64,000 nucleotides of DNA from Asaia lannensis NBRC 102526 (GCF_024054035.1 NZ_JAMXQU010000011.1:1-64000); one strand, 5' to 3'. Numbered from the stretch's first letter, positions 17,953 through 26,811 are shown. Translations and numbers: made by a program. Notes: a model not told the origin generated them from the letters alone.

Positions 17953-20106
17953 ATGCTGCGTAAGCTGTCTCCACTGGCCCTTATCCTGTTTGCTTTTGGC
18001 ACGGCGCCTGTCCTGGCTGCCGAGAGCGCTCCCGTCACATCGGCGCACGATACCGCCACACTGGTCACGGATCGTGACAGCGTGGTGGCAGGTGGCACGC
18101 TGCATGTGGGATTGCGTCTGCAACTCAAACCCGGCTGGCATACCTACTGGCTCAATGCCGGCGATGCAGGCGAGGCACCGACACTCAGGACCAGCGCAAG
18201 CGGTGCCATGACAGGGATGAGCGAGGCGATCGATTTCCCGACGCCCGTGCGTATCAGCGAAGGCGGGCTGATGTCCTACGCCTATACGGGCGATGTGCTT
18301 TTGCCCCAGCGCCTGAAGCTGGAGGGGAAAACCGGCGACGTTACCCTGAAGGCTCATGCTGACTGGCTTGTCTGCGCGGCAACCTGCGTACCCGAATCGG
18401 GTGATTTCTCGCTGACGCTACCCACGGGCAAGGGCGCACCCGACAGTTCGGCGCAGGGGCCGCTTTTTGCACATGCATCCCAGGCGAGCCCCATGCCTTC
18501 TCCCTTCGATGCTGCTGTAACGCCCGATGGTGTGCTCAGCCTGAGCGGTCAGGGCCTTTCTGCCGACAGCGTGAAACGCGCCTGGTTCATGCCCTCGGTG
18601 ACGGGCGTGATCGATCAGGTTGCCCCACAGAAGCTCGTTGCGGAGAACGGACGGATCACGCTCGGCCTTCACTGGATCGATGCGTCACACAAGCCATCTT
18701 CTCTTGAAGGCATTGTGGTGCTTCAGGATCAGGCGGGGCAGCAGACTTCACTGTGGATCAATACCGGCCCTGTTGCCGGGGCTGCGCGTCAGGATGGCAA
18801 GACGGGTCTTGTGACACAGGGCAACGAGGCCGGAACGGGTGATATCCTGCATCATCCCGGTTCCACCCGTTCGACCGCCCCTTCGACGGCTTTGTGGCAG
18901 TTGCTGGTTTTTGCTTTTCTGGGCGGGTTGATTCTCAACCTCATGCCCTGCGTGTTCCCGGTGCTGGCCATGAAAGCGTTCTCCCTGGCCAGACTCGGGG
19001 GATCGCATCGTCATGAGCAGATACGGAGTGCTCTGGCCTACACGACCGGCGTCATGTGCAGCTTTGCGGCACTTGGCATTGTCATGATCGTGCTGCGCAG
19101 TGTGGGCTCTGCAGCGGGCTGGGGGTTCCAGTTCCAGTCGCCTGTCTTCGTCATCGGCGTGGCGTGGCTGTTGATCATGATGGCGCTCAACCTGCTGGGC
19201 GTGTTCGAGGTGACGGCGGGCCGTCTGGGTCAGGACGTCACGCCGCGTCATGGTGTCTGGGGCGATATGCTGACCGGCCTGCTTGCCGTGATCGTTGCAA
19301 CACCCTGCACCGCGCCCTTCATGGGGGCGGCCATTGCAGCGGCACTGGGCGGCCCGGCATGGTCCGGGCTGTTGCTGTTTCTTGCCATGGGCTTCGGTCT
19401 GGCATCGCCTTATGTTGCGATTGCGACCATTCCCGTTCTGGCGCGCCACATGCCCAGGCCCGGCGCGTGGATGGCCATCCTCAAGCAGATTCTGGCTTTT
19501 CCGCTTCTGGGAACGGCGGTCTGGCTGTTCTGGGTGGCGTGTATCCAGCGCGGTGCCATGATTCTGCCGATCGGCCTTGGCGGGGCTGTGGGCCTCGGTC
19601 TGGCTGCCTGGCTTTTCGGTGTGACGCAAAGAGAGGCAATGGTCAGAGGCGCGACACGCTGGGTGGTGATCGGGCGTGGCGTGGCCCTCGTCGTTGTAGT
19701 TCTGGCGGGTGTGAGCCTTGTGCGTATCGCCGATAGTCGTGCGGCGTCACCCGCACTTGCGGCACAGACCGGAACCGGAAGTGTGTCCTACACGCCCGAG
19801 CGTCTGGCCCGCCTGAGAGAGGAGGGCAAGCCCGTCTTCATCGACATGACAGCGGCATGGTGCATCACCTGTATGGTCAATGAGCGCGTGGCCCTTCAGG
19901 CTGCGCCGGTGCAAAAGGCGTTTGTGGCGAAAAACATCACCTATATGAAGGGTGACTGGACCAATCGCGATGAGACGATCAGTGCCTATCTGCGCGACCA
20001 CGGTCGCGATGGCGTGCCGCTCTATGTCTATTATGCACCCCATAAGGAGGGTGTGGTCCTGCCGCAGATCCTGACCGTTTCGGGCGTGCTTGACGCGATC
20101 CGCTAA
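17953..20106 (+). CDS. dsbD: DsbD-family thiol:disulfide interchange protein
   Basis: A 717-residue membrane protein that carries electrons from cytoplasmic thioredoxin to periplasmic partners. Layout: a signal peptide (MLRKLS... ending VLA, about 22 residues); a periplasmic N-terminal domain (to about 300) with CAATC; a membrane core of eight or nine helices with the two buried cysteines in NLMPCVFP and ATPCTAPF; and a C-terminal thioredoxin domain with WCITC. The N-terminal domain is larger than in E. coli DsbD, pointing to the ScsB/DsbD-gamma subgroup. The start is uncertain: in-frame ATGs at 17890 and 17902 would add a tail, but 17953 gives the cleanest signal peptide. Likely roles are cytochrome c maturation or repair of oxidised envelope proteins. 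Confidence 0.9.
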   Translation: MLRKLSPLALILFAFGTAPVLAAESAPVTSAHDTATLVTDRDSVVAGGTLHVGLRLQLKPGWHTYWLNAGDAGEAPTLRTSASGAMTGMSEAIDFPTPVRISEGGLMSYAYTGDVLLPQRLKLEGKTGDVTLKAHADWLVCAATCVPESGDFSLTLPTGKGAPDSSAQGPLFAHASQASPMPSPFDAAVTPDGVLSLSGQGLSADSVKRAWFMPSVTGVIDQVAPQKLVAENGRITLGLHWIDASHKPSSLEGIVVLQDQAGQQTSLWINTGPVAGAARQDGKTGLVTQGNEAGTGDILHHPGSTRSTAPSTALWQLLVFAFLGGLILNLMPCVFPVLAMKAFSLARLGGSHRHEQIRSALAYTTGVMCSFAALGIVMIVLRSVGSAAGWGFQFQSPVFVIGVAWLLIMMALNLLGVFEVTAGRLGQDVTPRHGVWGDMLTGLLAVIVATPCTAPFMGAAIAAALGGPAWSGLLLFLAMGFGLASPYVAIATIPVLARHMPRPGAWMAILKQILAFPLLGTAVWLFWVACIQRGAMILPIGLGGAVGLGLAAWLFGVTQREAMVRGATRWVVIGRGVALVVVVLAGVSLVRIADSRAASPALAAQTGTGSVSYTPERLARLREEGKPVFIDMTAAWCITCMVNERVALQAAPVQKAFVAKNITYMKGDWTNRDETISAYLRDHGRDGVPLYVYYAPHKEGVVLPQILTVSGVLDAIR

Positions 20107-20119
20107 GCTGGTCGGCTGC

Positions 20120-20156
20120 CCTGACGCCGCCCGGGAGATGGCCGTGCGGCGTCAGG
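20120..20156. terminator. bidirectional hairpin between dsbD and lipoprotein gene
   Basis: 11-bp perfect stem (CCTGACGCCGC / GCGGCGTCAGG) with a 15-base loop, 14 bp after the dsbD stop and 12 bp before the end of the convergent lipoprotein gene. There is no T tract. Confidence 0.65.
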
Positions 20157-20167
20157 CGGGAATGGCA

Positions 20168-20368
20168 TCAGGGATGGGTGCCCCCGAAACCGGACCCCAT
20201 ATAGAGATGGCCGTGCGTTTTGCGACCGGCGGGCGATGCGGGGGCATTCGCATTACCGTCACTCGCGACCGGGCGCAGCAGGGCTTCGCGGCTGGTATCC
20301 ACCGGGGGCCTGTGCGTCGTGCAGGCGGAAAGCGCGAGCAGAAGGCCGGGTAACAGGAACAGACGCAT
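20168..20368 (-). CDS. small lipoprotein (66 aa)
   Basis: A 66-residue predicted lipoprotein. The signal sequence MRLFLLPGLLLALSAC ends in a lipobox (LSAC) with the lipidated Cys at 16. The mature part is about 50 residues, hydrophilic and rich in Pro, Gly and Thr, with no recognised domain. The start at 20368 has a GAGG site eight bases upstream. The frame extends 33 codons further up but without signal-peptide character there. It is convergent with dsbD. Function unknown; small lipoproteins of this kind occur widely in acetic acid bacteria. Confidence 0.75.
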   Translation of the reverse strand: MRLFLLPGLLLALSACTTHRPPVDTSREALLRPVASDGNANAPASPAGRKTHGHLYMGSGFGGTHP

Positions 20369-20508
20369 TGCATTACCTCGGATCGTGGTCTGCGGCGTGA
20401 TGATTGCCGGACCGGGTTTCGGGGCGCGAAGAATGCGCGCAAAGAGCTCCATCGCCAAGCTGCGCATTGCACGACATTCGGAGACTGGTCGACTGGTAGG
20501 GTAGCGGC

Positions 20509-21447
20509 CTACGCCCAGACCGCTTCATTCAGTTCGCGATAACGCGCAACGCCGATGGCACGGATACGGCTGATATCCCGATGAGGCGGAAGCCCGAAAA
20601 GAGCCCGGTATTCGCGTGTGAACTGCGAAGGGCTTTCGTAACCCACGGCAAAGCCCGCATCGGCGGCAAGTCTGTTTTCATCCAGCATGAGGCGTCGTGC
20701 TTCCTGCAGGCGCAGATGCTTTCGATACTGCATGGGTGAGAGGCCGGTGACCTGCTGGAACTTGCGATAGAATGTGGATTTTCCCATTCCGGCCAGAGCG
20801 CAGAGCGCGGCAGGAGAAATATCCTGCATGAAATCCGCCCTCATGAGAGACAGCGCACGATTGATGCGCGACGCGTCGCTTCTGGTATTGGCGATCTCGT
20901 AAAGCACATGGCGCTGATCGCCCTTGAGCACATGATAGATCAGTTCACGTTTGAGCATGGGCGCCAGAAACGCCCTGTCACTCGGGTGATCGAGCACCAG
21001 AAGCATGCGACGCAGGACATCGAGCAGGTCAGGCGTTACCGGGCTGAGGCCCAGACTGGCATGTTCCGGCATGTCCAGCCCGGGATCGGGGCTTGTTTCG
21101 GCAATGATCGCGGCGACTTCTTCGGGCGTGAAAGCAATACAGGCTGCGAGATAGGGAGAATCGGGCGTGGCCTGGGTGATCCGGCCAGATAGCGGCAGAT
21201 CGACCGTGGCGACCAGATAATGGTTCTGGTCGTAATGGAAGCTGCGCTTGTGGATCCTGATCGTCTTGGCCCCCTGGATGATCAGGTAAATGCGCGGTTC
21301 GTACACCACCAGCAGCGGATCTGTCGTGTTGTTGCACCGGTAAAGCGTCAGGAAATCGAGCGATGTCGGGGTGCTCATGGCAGTGCAATGACGACGTACG
21401 AGCGCCTGAACTTCAGCAAGCTGGTCTGGGGTTTCCGTCTGGGTCAT
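20509..21447 (-). CDS. AraC-family transcriptional regulator
   Basis: 312 residues: an N-terminal AraC_N-type cupin domain (about 20-175, LVVYEPRIYLIIQGAK) and a C-terminal double helix-turn-helix (about 205-300, with ALAGMGKSTFYRKFQQVTGLSPMQYRK and VGYESPSQFTREYRALFG). It is transcribed away from an SDR gene 398 bp distant. The AraC_N-type regulator plus neighbouring SDR or aldo/keto reductase is a frequent pair, so control of that SDR is a reasonable guess. The inducer is unknown. Confidence 0.92.
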   Translation of the reverse strand: MTQTETPDQLAEVQALVRRHCTAMSTPTSLDFLTLYRCNNTTDPLLVVYEPRIYLIIQGAKTIRIHKRSFHYDQNHYLVATVDLPLSGRITQATPDSPYLAACIAFTPEEVAAIIAETSPDPGLDMPEHASLGLSPVTPDLLDVLRRMLLVLDHPSDRAFLAPMLKRELIYHVLKGDQRHVLYEIANTRSDASRINRALSLMRADFMQDISPAALCALAGMGKSTFYRKFQQVTGLSPMQYRKHLRLQEARRLMLDENRLAADAGFAVGYESPSQFTREYRALFGLPPHRDISRIRAIGVARYRELNEAVWA

Positions 21448-21845
21448 GTGCGAAATATGGCCATGAGAGAAAAAAAGGCAAGTTTTCAGGACGGGGGCGA
21501 TAACGCTCTCCTCATCTGCCGCTGCATAAAGAGGGCATCCGAAACGGGTGGTTGATCCATCGATGGAGGAACCCGAATGACCCGCTTATCCGTCCTGTTG
21601 CGTTGCGAATATGGAGCGTTTTTCTGCTTCTCCCTGTCTCGGCAGGAGCATGTTTCGACGTGCTTCACAAGCCGTGTTTCGTGCGAGCGCACAGTGCAGA
21701 AAACGCCGATACGCCGGGGGAAAACGGCAGCGCCTCCGGTTCGGGTATCCTGATCGGATGGTCGAATTCATCGTGATCTCGGACGTCATCAAATATCTCG
21801 GGCTGAATGCCCTGCTTATGTTTACGGAAATCAGGAGAAACCGGA
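21448..21845. other. 398-bp divergent intergenic region
   Basis: Lies between the AraC-type regulator and the SDR. Short frames on both strands show no family resemblance or ribosome site. It should contain both promoters and, if the regulator acts locally, its binding sites. I could not pick out clear repeats. Confidence 0.6.
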
Positions 21846-22577
21846 ATGACCAGTAAAGTTGCGCTTGTAACGGGTGCCAGTCGTGGAATCGGTGCGGGTA
21901 TTGCCTGCCAGCTGGCAAGCGAAGGCTTCGATATTGCCTTCTCCTATCCTCACGATGTCGCCTCGGCTCAGGATACGATCAGGCAAGTCGAGACGCTCGG
22001 CCGCCGTGCTCTGGCCGTTCAGGCCGATGGAAGCACTGTCGAGGGCAATGAAAAGATCGTAGCGGAAACGGTTCGCGTTTTCGGTCGTCTCGATGTGCTT
22101 GTCTGTAACGCAGGCATGTATCCGAAGGGAACGATCGACGACATCACGGTCGAGACCATAGAGGCCGGTCTCAATCTCAATGTTCGTGGCCCGATGATCG
22201 AGACCATGTGCGCCATCAAACACATGAAGTCTGGCGGTCGTATCGTACTGATGGGATCGTCTTTTGGCGGGCGCGCGCCCCTGCCGGGACTGTCGCTTTA
22301 TTCCGGCACCAAGGCGGCCCTGCGTGGCTTTGCCAAAGGCGTGGCACGCGATCTGGGCAACCGGGGAATTACGATCAATGTGGTCGAGCCCGGACCGGTC
22401 AATACAGCGCTGAATCCCTCGAATACCGAGGCCGCAGCAGTTCTGGCCAGCCACGTTGCAACCGGCGCCTATGGCGAGATTGCCGATATCACCAATATCG
22501 TCTCGTTCCTGGTCAATGAGCGTTCAAGCTACATTACAGGTGCAGCACTCGCCGTCGATGGCGGCCTTCTTGCCTGA
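21846..22577 (+). CDS. short-chain dehydrogenase/reductase
   Basis: 243 residues with the classical SDR layout: TGASRGIG nucleotide-binding motif (9-16), NAG (about 89-91), catalytic Ser in MGSSFGG and YSGTK active-site Tyr/Lys, and AVDGGLLA at the C-terminus. It is close to the 3-oxoacyl-ACP-reductase-like SDRs that reduce small carbonyl compounds with NADPH; the substrate cannot be inferred. The ATG at 21846 is preceded by AGGAG and is clearly better than the in-frame start 13 codons upstream. Divergent from the AraC-type regulator. Confidence 0.93.
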   Translation: MTSKVALVTGASRGIGAGIACQLASEGFDIAFSYPHDVASAQDTIRQVETLGRRALAVQADGSTVEGNEKIVAETVRVFGRLDVLVCNAGMYPKGTIDDITVETIEAGLNLNVRGPMIETMCAIKHMKSGGRIVLMGSSFGGRAPLPGLSLYSGTKAALRGFAKGVARDLGNRGITINVVEPGPVNTALNPSNTEAAAVLASHVATGAYGEIADITNIVSFLVNERSSYITGAALAVDGGLLA

Positions 22578-22585
22578 CAGGCTCT

Positions 22586-22612
22586 GCCCCTTCGGTGCGT
22601 GACCGAAGGGGC
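22586..22612. terminator. bidirectional hairpin terminator candidate
   Basis: 11-bp perfect stem (GCCCCTTCGGT / ACCGAAGGGGC), 5-base loop, filling the 43-bp gap between two convergent genes. There is no T tract on either side. Confidence 0.75.
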
Positions 22613-22620
22613 GTTCGGCT

Positions 22621-23346
22621 TCAGTTCTGTGCCAGAAGTGCCTCGTATTCGGCAGGTACGCCGCAGAAGGTGATCGCCTCGGGAGGGATCACTTCGTAAT
22701 GGATTTTCAGGCCGTCCCTGATCAGATGATTGTAAAGGGGGGCCACGTAAAGCTCGGGAGATGAGGGGGTAAGCCGCTCCTGTTCCAGTGCTTCGAGAAA
22801 ATCGCTGCATCGCGCGAAGTGATAAAGTCCATCACAGCACAAATCCGAAATCGGCTGTTTTTCCGTCGTGCGGGCGGCAAGCGGTTCATCGGTGTTTTCT
22901 GCGGCGCCGACATAGGACCAGTTCGCGCCCGATCCACGGAACACTTCCAGATATCCGTCCGATTTGCCAAACCAATCCCCTTCGGGGAAACGGAAACCGG
23001 GGCGGAACGTATCGATATTGAAAATGGTCAGCGGACTGTTCGGTGCCATGCCCGCCTGCTTGATGCCGTATTCCACCGTCTCGGCCTGACCGGCCGTTTC
23101 GTGATCGAGAATGACGATACGGGCATCGCGAATGCCCAGCGCTGCGATTTCCTTGCGGATGAAAGCTTCCGTATCGGCAACGGTGCGCGCGATGAAGACG
23201 AAAGGCACGCTATCGAAATAGGCTGAGAAGCTTTCGATCGAATGCGCGAATACACTCTTGCCGTGCAGGGGCAGCATGTATTTCGGTACGGGATAACCGG
23301 CTTTTGTAAAGCGGCTGGACAGGCCAGCCATGGGAATGACGATCAT
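22621..23346 (-). CDS. sugar-phosphate nucleotidyltransferase-like protein
   Basis: 241 residues. The N-terminus MIVIPMAGLSSRFTKAGYPVPKYMLPLHGKSVF is the GT-A nucleotidyltransferase signature (GxG-x-R, then P-K-L/M-L). NIDTF supplies the metal-binding Asp. It should transfer a nucleoside monophosphate to a phosphorylated small molecule, giving an activated donor for a surface polysaccharide. Its start codon overlaps the stop of the upstream kinase-fusion gene (TGATG), so the two are coupled. A longer frame upstream lies inside that gene and is not real. Which NTP and which acceptor are used cannot be told from sequence. Confidence 0.85.
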   Translation of the reverse strand: MIVIPMAGLSSRFTKAGYPVPKYMLPLHGKSVFAHSIESFSAYFDSVPFVFIARTVADTEAFIRKEIAALGIRDARIVILDHETAGQAETVEYGIKQAGMAPNSPLTIFNIDTFRPGFRFPEGDWFGKSDGYLEVFRGSGANWSYVGAAENTDEPLAARTTEKQPISDLCCDGLYHFARCSDFLEALEQERLTPSSPELYVAPLYNHLIRDGLKIHYEVIPPEAITFCGVPAEYEALLAQN

Positions 23347-24968
23347 CACGCAAGTCCTTCGAGCGAGGCATAGAGACGCAAGGCATTGGCAATAAAGGCC
23401 TTTTGCCGGTCCGGTCGGTCGGAATGAAGTGGCAGCATCGAAACGAACAGGGAGGTGGTAATAGCCCTGATTTCGCGGCTTGAGGTGGAAAGGCCGGAAA
23501 TGCTCATCTCGGCAAAGGATTTCTGGAGCCATTCGCGCTGGGGTGACGCGTCGAAATCCAGGTCGAAATCATAGGCCGTATCCTGTTTGAGCGTGTAGCG
23601 CCCGGCCAGAATGAAGTCGTACAGCCCATCTACCGAATGGGAGTATTTCGCGATGTCGTACCGGAAATCTCCCCAGATTTCGAGCTTGTCGGCAAAAACA
23701 TAGCCGCGTGGATCGATGACCGAGATACGGCTGTTGCGCGAATTATAGAGGATGTTGCTGAAGCAGAAATCGCCGTGCATCAGCGTGGCTCTGGCTGCCG
23801 GATCGTGCGTGATCAGCCCTTCGATTTCCTCGGCAATCGTCAGAAGGGAAGGCATTGCACGTCCCTTGAAACTGAGATCGCGTGCGATATCGAAGCCCGT
23901 TTCACGCGCATAGCGTTCCAGACGCTCGACCGTTTTGCCACCCATGAGCTGACGCGAACAGGCCTCACGCGGGGCATCACTTTGCGTCGTGGCGCAGAGC
24001 TCGAGGAACTCCGAACAGCTTGTGAGAATTTTCTTCCAGGTCACACGGCCGATGGACGAGAAAACATAGAGTTCGGACAGGTTGGGCGCGTATTGATATT
24101 CGGTCGTGTAAAAGGCCTGTGTCTCGTTTTCACCCTTGTCGAGCAGACGCGCAGCATAAGGCTGTACGGCAGCAGGGATGGACTCGAACCAGTTCGCTTC
24201 GCCCTTCATCTTGAAGCGATCTTCCGAGAGCTTGCGCACCGTGCTCTGCGTGATCTGAAGCGAATTGAAGGCGCGCGCTGTCGTTACCAGACGGCGCGAG
24301 CGAAAATAGGTCTGGATATGGCCGAAATCGTACCATCCATCGACATGCTTGAGTGTGAGCGGGCGACGCTTCAGATAGAGATTGAGGCCGGCGATGAAAT
24401 TGCCCCGCGCCTGGGTGATGGCCCGAACGAGCTCGACCCCGTTCGAAAACGAGAAATAACCGCAGGCGATGGGGCGTTCGAGATCTTCTTCGCTCGTGGC
24501 TTCGATCGTCTCGAGGCTGCTGATCGCGTCGTCTTCATGATTGATGACCGCCCATGAGTAGTCATCGCCTTCCTTATGGCTTGCAACGACATTGAGCCCC
24601 GTCGGAATTTCTCCAAGAACGGTGTCGCCATGCAGGACATGAATGCCAACCGAATAGGCATTCAGGACATTGATGGCATAGACGACAGCTTCGCCCAGCG
24701 AAATGCCATCCGGCAGTTCGAGCAGGGAAACGCCTTTCTGCTCCAGCCGGTGCAGATCATAGGCTGGAACTTCGAAGCTCTCGGGAACAGCCAGATAGAT
24801 CTGGCTGATATCCATATCCTGCGCTCTCAGGCTGTCAGCCTGAATGTCATAAAGCCGACCAACACCGAGAGGGAGGAAAGACGGGGGCAGCTGGCCGAAT
24901 TCGGCAACCAGCTCCTGCGTGACATAAGCCCCGGACATGATCAGGGCGATGGAGGAAGAGGGGTTCAT
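23346..24968 (-). CDS. nucleotidyltransferase-like / small-molecule kinase fusion
   Basis: 540 residues. The first about 240 resemble the GT-A nucleotidyltransferase fold (LPPSFLPLGVGRLYDIQ where family members have the P-K-LLP segment, and HGDTV at 113-117 in place of the usual metal-binding motif) but lack the GxGxR glycine loop, so activity is doubtful. The last about 200 are an aminoglycoside-phosphotransferase/choline-kinase-like domain with HGDFCFSN (398-405, catalytic Asp400 and Asn405) and the metal-binding VIDPRG (Asp419). The order upstream to downstream is HAD phosphatase, this fusion, nucleotidyltransferase, all overlapping. I infer phosphorylation of a small alcohol or sugar for later nucleotide activation. 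Confidence 0.8.
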   Translation of the reverse strand: MNPSSSIALIMSGAYVTQELVAEFGQLPPSFLPLGVGRLYDIQADSLRAQDMDISQIYLAVPESFEVPAYDLHRLEQKGVSLLELPDGISLGEAVVYAINVLNAYSVGIHVLHGDTVLGEIPTGLNVVASHKEGDDYSWAVINHEDDAISSLETIEATSEEDLERPIACGYFSFSNGVELVRAITQARGNFIAGLNLYLKRRPLTLKHVDGWYDFGHIQTYFRSRRLVTTARAFNSLQITQSTVRKLSEDRFKMKGEANWFESIPAAVQPYAARLLDKGENETQAFYTTEYQYAPNLSELYVFSSIGRVTWKKILTSCSEFLELCATTQSDAPREACSRQLMGGKTVERLERYARETGFDIARDLSFKGRAMPSLLTIAEEIEGLITHDPAARATLMHGDFCFSNILYNSRNSRISVIDPRGYVFADKLEIWGDFRYDIAKYSHSVDGLYDFILAGRYTLKQDTAYDFDLDFDASPQREWLQKSFAEMSISGLSTSSREIRAITTSLFVSMLPLHSDRPDRQKAFIANALRLYASLEGLA

Positions 24969-25339
24969 TTGCCTGTCTCGATCAGGGCATTGATCTCGGA
25001 AAGCGAAAGCGAGACAAATTCACTGGGGCGAATAGCGCGATCGTCGACATAAAACCCTTCGGTGCCGCACCACGGCTTGCCGACATAGATCTCGTCATAA
25101 GGAACGTCGTGCTTGTTCAGCCAGTCGATGATCACAGGCAGGGTATTTGCGTTGATCTTGCCGACAGAGCCCTGATAGGTGCGCATGTTTCGAGCAGTCT
25201 GAATCAGGATCTCGAAGCCCATGGCCTTGTATTCGCGCAGCTTGGCTATGAGCGGGAGGTTCGGTTCTTTCTCACTGTACGAAAGATCGGGGTTGTTTAC
25301 AGTGAGCGTGTCATCGAGATCAATTACAAGACGCTTCAT
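24965..25339 (-). CDS. HAD-family phosphatase, capsule-biosynthesis (EcbF/BcbF) type
   Basis: 124 residues, a minimal HAD fold: motif I DLDDT (7-11, nucleophile Asp7 and acid/base Asp9), motif II Thr48 in IQTARN, motif III Lys88 in VGKPW and motif IV DD (99-100) in YVDDRAI. It has no cap domain, so it can act on fairly large substrates. The small size and the SEKEPN and KPWCGTEGFYVDD segments recall the putative capsule-biosynthesis phosphatases of Haemophilus and Pasteurella. Its last four bases overlap the start of the fusion gene. First gene of the three-gene operon, with an AT-rich promoter region upstream. Confidence 0.85.
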   Translation of the reverse strand: MKRLVIDLDDTLTVNNPDLSYSEKEPNLPLIAKLREYKAMGFEILIQTARNMRTYQGSVGKINANTLPVIIDWLNKHDVPYDEIYVGKPWCGTEGFYVDDRAIRPSEFVSLSLSEINALIETGK

Positions 25340-25792
25340 AGCCTGGGTCGAGCTCCATCGTTTTCTGGCAGACGATCTATTCGTTAAAACACGAAAATAC
25401 CAGACAACTCGACGAGATGAAAAACTTTGTTTTCATGAAAGATTTATAACGAAGTCCGTAATCCGTGTTTATAAGTATTGCATCTCAAAATACTGGTTTG
25501 TTCGCGCGATAGGGATTTGAAAACGCCGTATCGCAATCATTACGGGTTTATCGCTGTGCCCGGGCGCTCTGCGTGACGCGCTGCTCGCTGGAGATGTCGT
25601 GGCCAGCGGACATCCAGGCGTGATTCCTGGCTTTTCCTCTATCTTGCCGGCGGAGTTTTGACTGCGCAGGCTGGGGCAGGGGCGACAATCGTGTAGGATC
25701 ATCATTTATGGCGTACAGATTCCGGTCCGAACGCCTGACGCGCAGAAAAACCCGTGCCGAGCGAAAGCACTCATGAACAGCAAGGAAAGACG
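25340..25792. other. 453-bp divergent intergenic region, AT-rich in its left half
   Basis: No gene seen. From about 25370 to 25540 the sequence is much richer in A+T than its surroundings. It holds a 7-bp inverted repeat ATGAAAA / TTTTCAT (25417-25436), a candidate operator or promoter element for the polysaccharide operon on the minus strand. The right half has normal composition. Confidence 0.6.
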
Positions 25793-26335
25793 ATGAAGCC
25801 TGCCGAGCGGAGGACCGAAGCCCGTGACGGAAAAGGTGTGGCGGGGCTGGTATCTGAATGCCGGATTGCCGAGCGCGGTGACGGAGCAAGATTGCCGCTG
25901 GCCCTGTTGAGGTGGGTTATGGTGCTGATTTTCGTTGCATTCGGCATTCAGAAATTCACGCCGCAATCAGCTCAGGGTATCGCCGTCTATATTTCAAATA
26001 GTCCGTTCGTTTCCTGGTTGCAGATATTTGGAGTTCGCGGTGAGGCGTATTTTCTTGGCTGTACCGAACTTACCATTGCACTGCTTCTTGTTCTCGGGGC
26101 GTTCGTTCCAGTCGTTTCCATGATCAGTGCCTTGCTGGCCACTGGAACATTTGCCGTGACCTGGTCTTTTTTCTTCACCACGCCGGGTGTGGTCAGATGG
26201 AGTTTGTCCACAGATCCGATTGCCTGGACTCTGGCAGGGGAATTTCTGTTCAAGGATGTCGCATTACTGTGCATCTGCCTGACGCTTTTTATCGCATCTG
26301 TGCCGAAGCGTTTTCTACCGATGGGCCTGCGCTGA
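25793..26335 (+). CDS. DUF417 (YkgB/RclC-like) membrane protein
   Basis: 180 residues with four hydrophobic segments. The block MVLIFVAFGIQKFTPQSAQGI followed by SPFVSW is the DUF417 signature. Family members include E. coli RclC, an inner-membrane protein of the reactive-chlorine response; the biochemical role is unknown. ATG at 25793 has AAGGAAAG upstream and is favoured over a GTG 13 codons earlier. It stands alone, with no RclR or RclA homologue beside it. Confidence 0.83.
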   Translation: MKPAERRTEARDGKGVAGLVSECRIAERGDGARLPLALLRWVMVLIFVAFGIQKFTPQSAQGIAVYISNSPFVSWLQIFGVRGEAYFLGCTELTIALLLVLGAFVPVVSMISALLATGTFAVTWSFFFTTPGVVRWSLSTDPIAWTLAGEFLFKDVALLCICLTLFIASVPKRFLPMGLR

Positions 26336-26521
26336 TCCTGCGGGGAAATCTGTATTGCAAGCTTGGTATGCCTAGCAGACAGGCGGGATTGCAGTATGGG
26401 GGCGTCGATGCCCCAATCCGTTGTCACTCAGATGGCGCATGGAACCGGACAGGTTATGCGCGACAACCGGAACTCGCTCGAAGAGCATTCCATCGTGTCA
26501 TTATGGATTTTTGGGGGAAAA

Positions 26522-26597
26522 TGGTGCCCAAGACCGGGATCGAACCAGTGACACTGCGATTTTCAGTCGCATGCTCTACCAACTGAGCTACTTGGGC
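26522..26597 (-). tRNA. tRNA-Phe (GAA)
   Basis: A 76-base cloverleaf on the minus strand: acceptor stem GCCCAAG / CTTGGGC, D loop AGCTCAGTTGGTAGAGC, anticodon loop CTGAAAA with GAA, T arm GGTTCGATCC and encoded CCA (26524-26522). It lies just downstream of yacG, the usual alphaproteobacterial arrangement. Confidence 0.97.
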
Positions 26598-26625
26598 ACC
26601 GTCACCTGACGGTGTGAAAGGGGGT

Positions 26626-26811
26626 TTACTCCAAGCCGTCCCGGTGATCAAGCGGGGGAAAGGCGATTTTTTCGTCTCCTTCCTCTGGAAGGGCCGGGAC
26701 GCTGTAGCTCTCGTTGAACCAGCGACCCAGATCGACATCGGCACATCGTCTGCTGCAGAACGGGCGATAGGCGTGGTTTGTCGGGCTCTTGCAGATCGGA
26801 CACAGACTCAT
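26626..26811 (-). CDS. yacG: DNA gyrase inhibitor / zinc-binding protein YacG
   Basis: 61 residues. A treble-clef zinc site is seen in CPIC (5-8) and FCSRRC (about 19-24), followed by the family's DLGRW. YacG binds GyrB and inhibits gyrase. The ATG overlaps the rng stop (ATGA), indicating coupled translation. Last gene of the infA-maf-rng-yacG series. Confidence 0.93.
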   Translation of the reverse strand: MSLCPICKSPTNHAYRPFCSRRCADVDLGRWFNESYSVPALPEEGDEKIAFPPLDHRDGLE

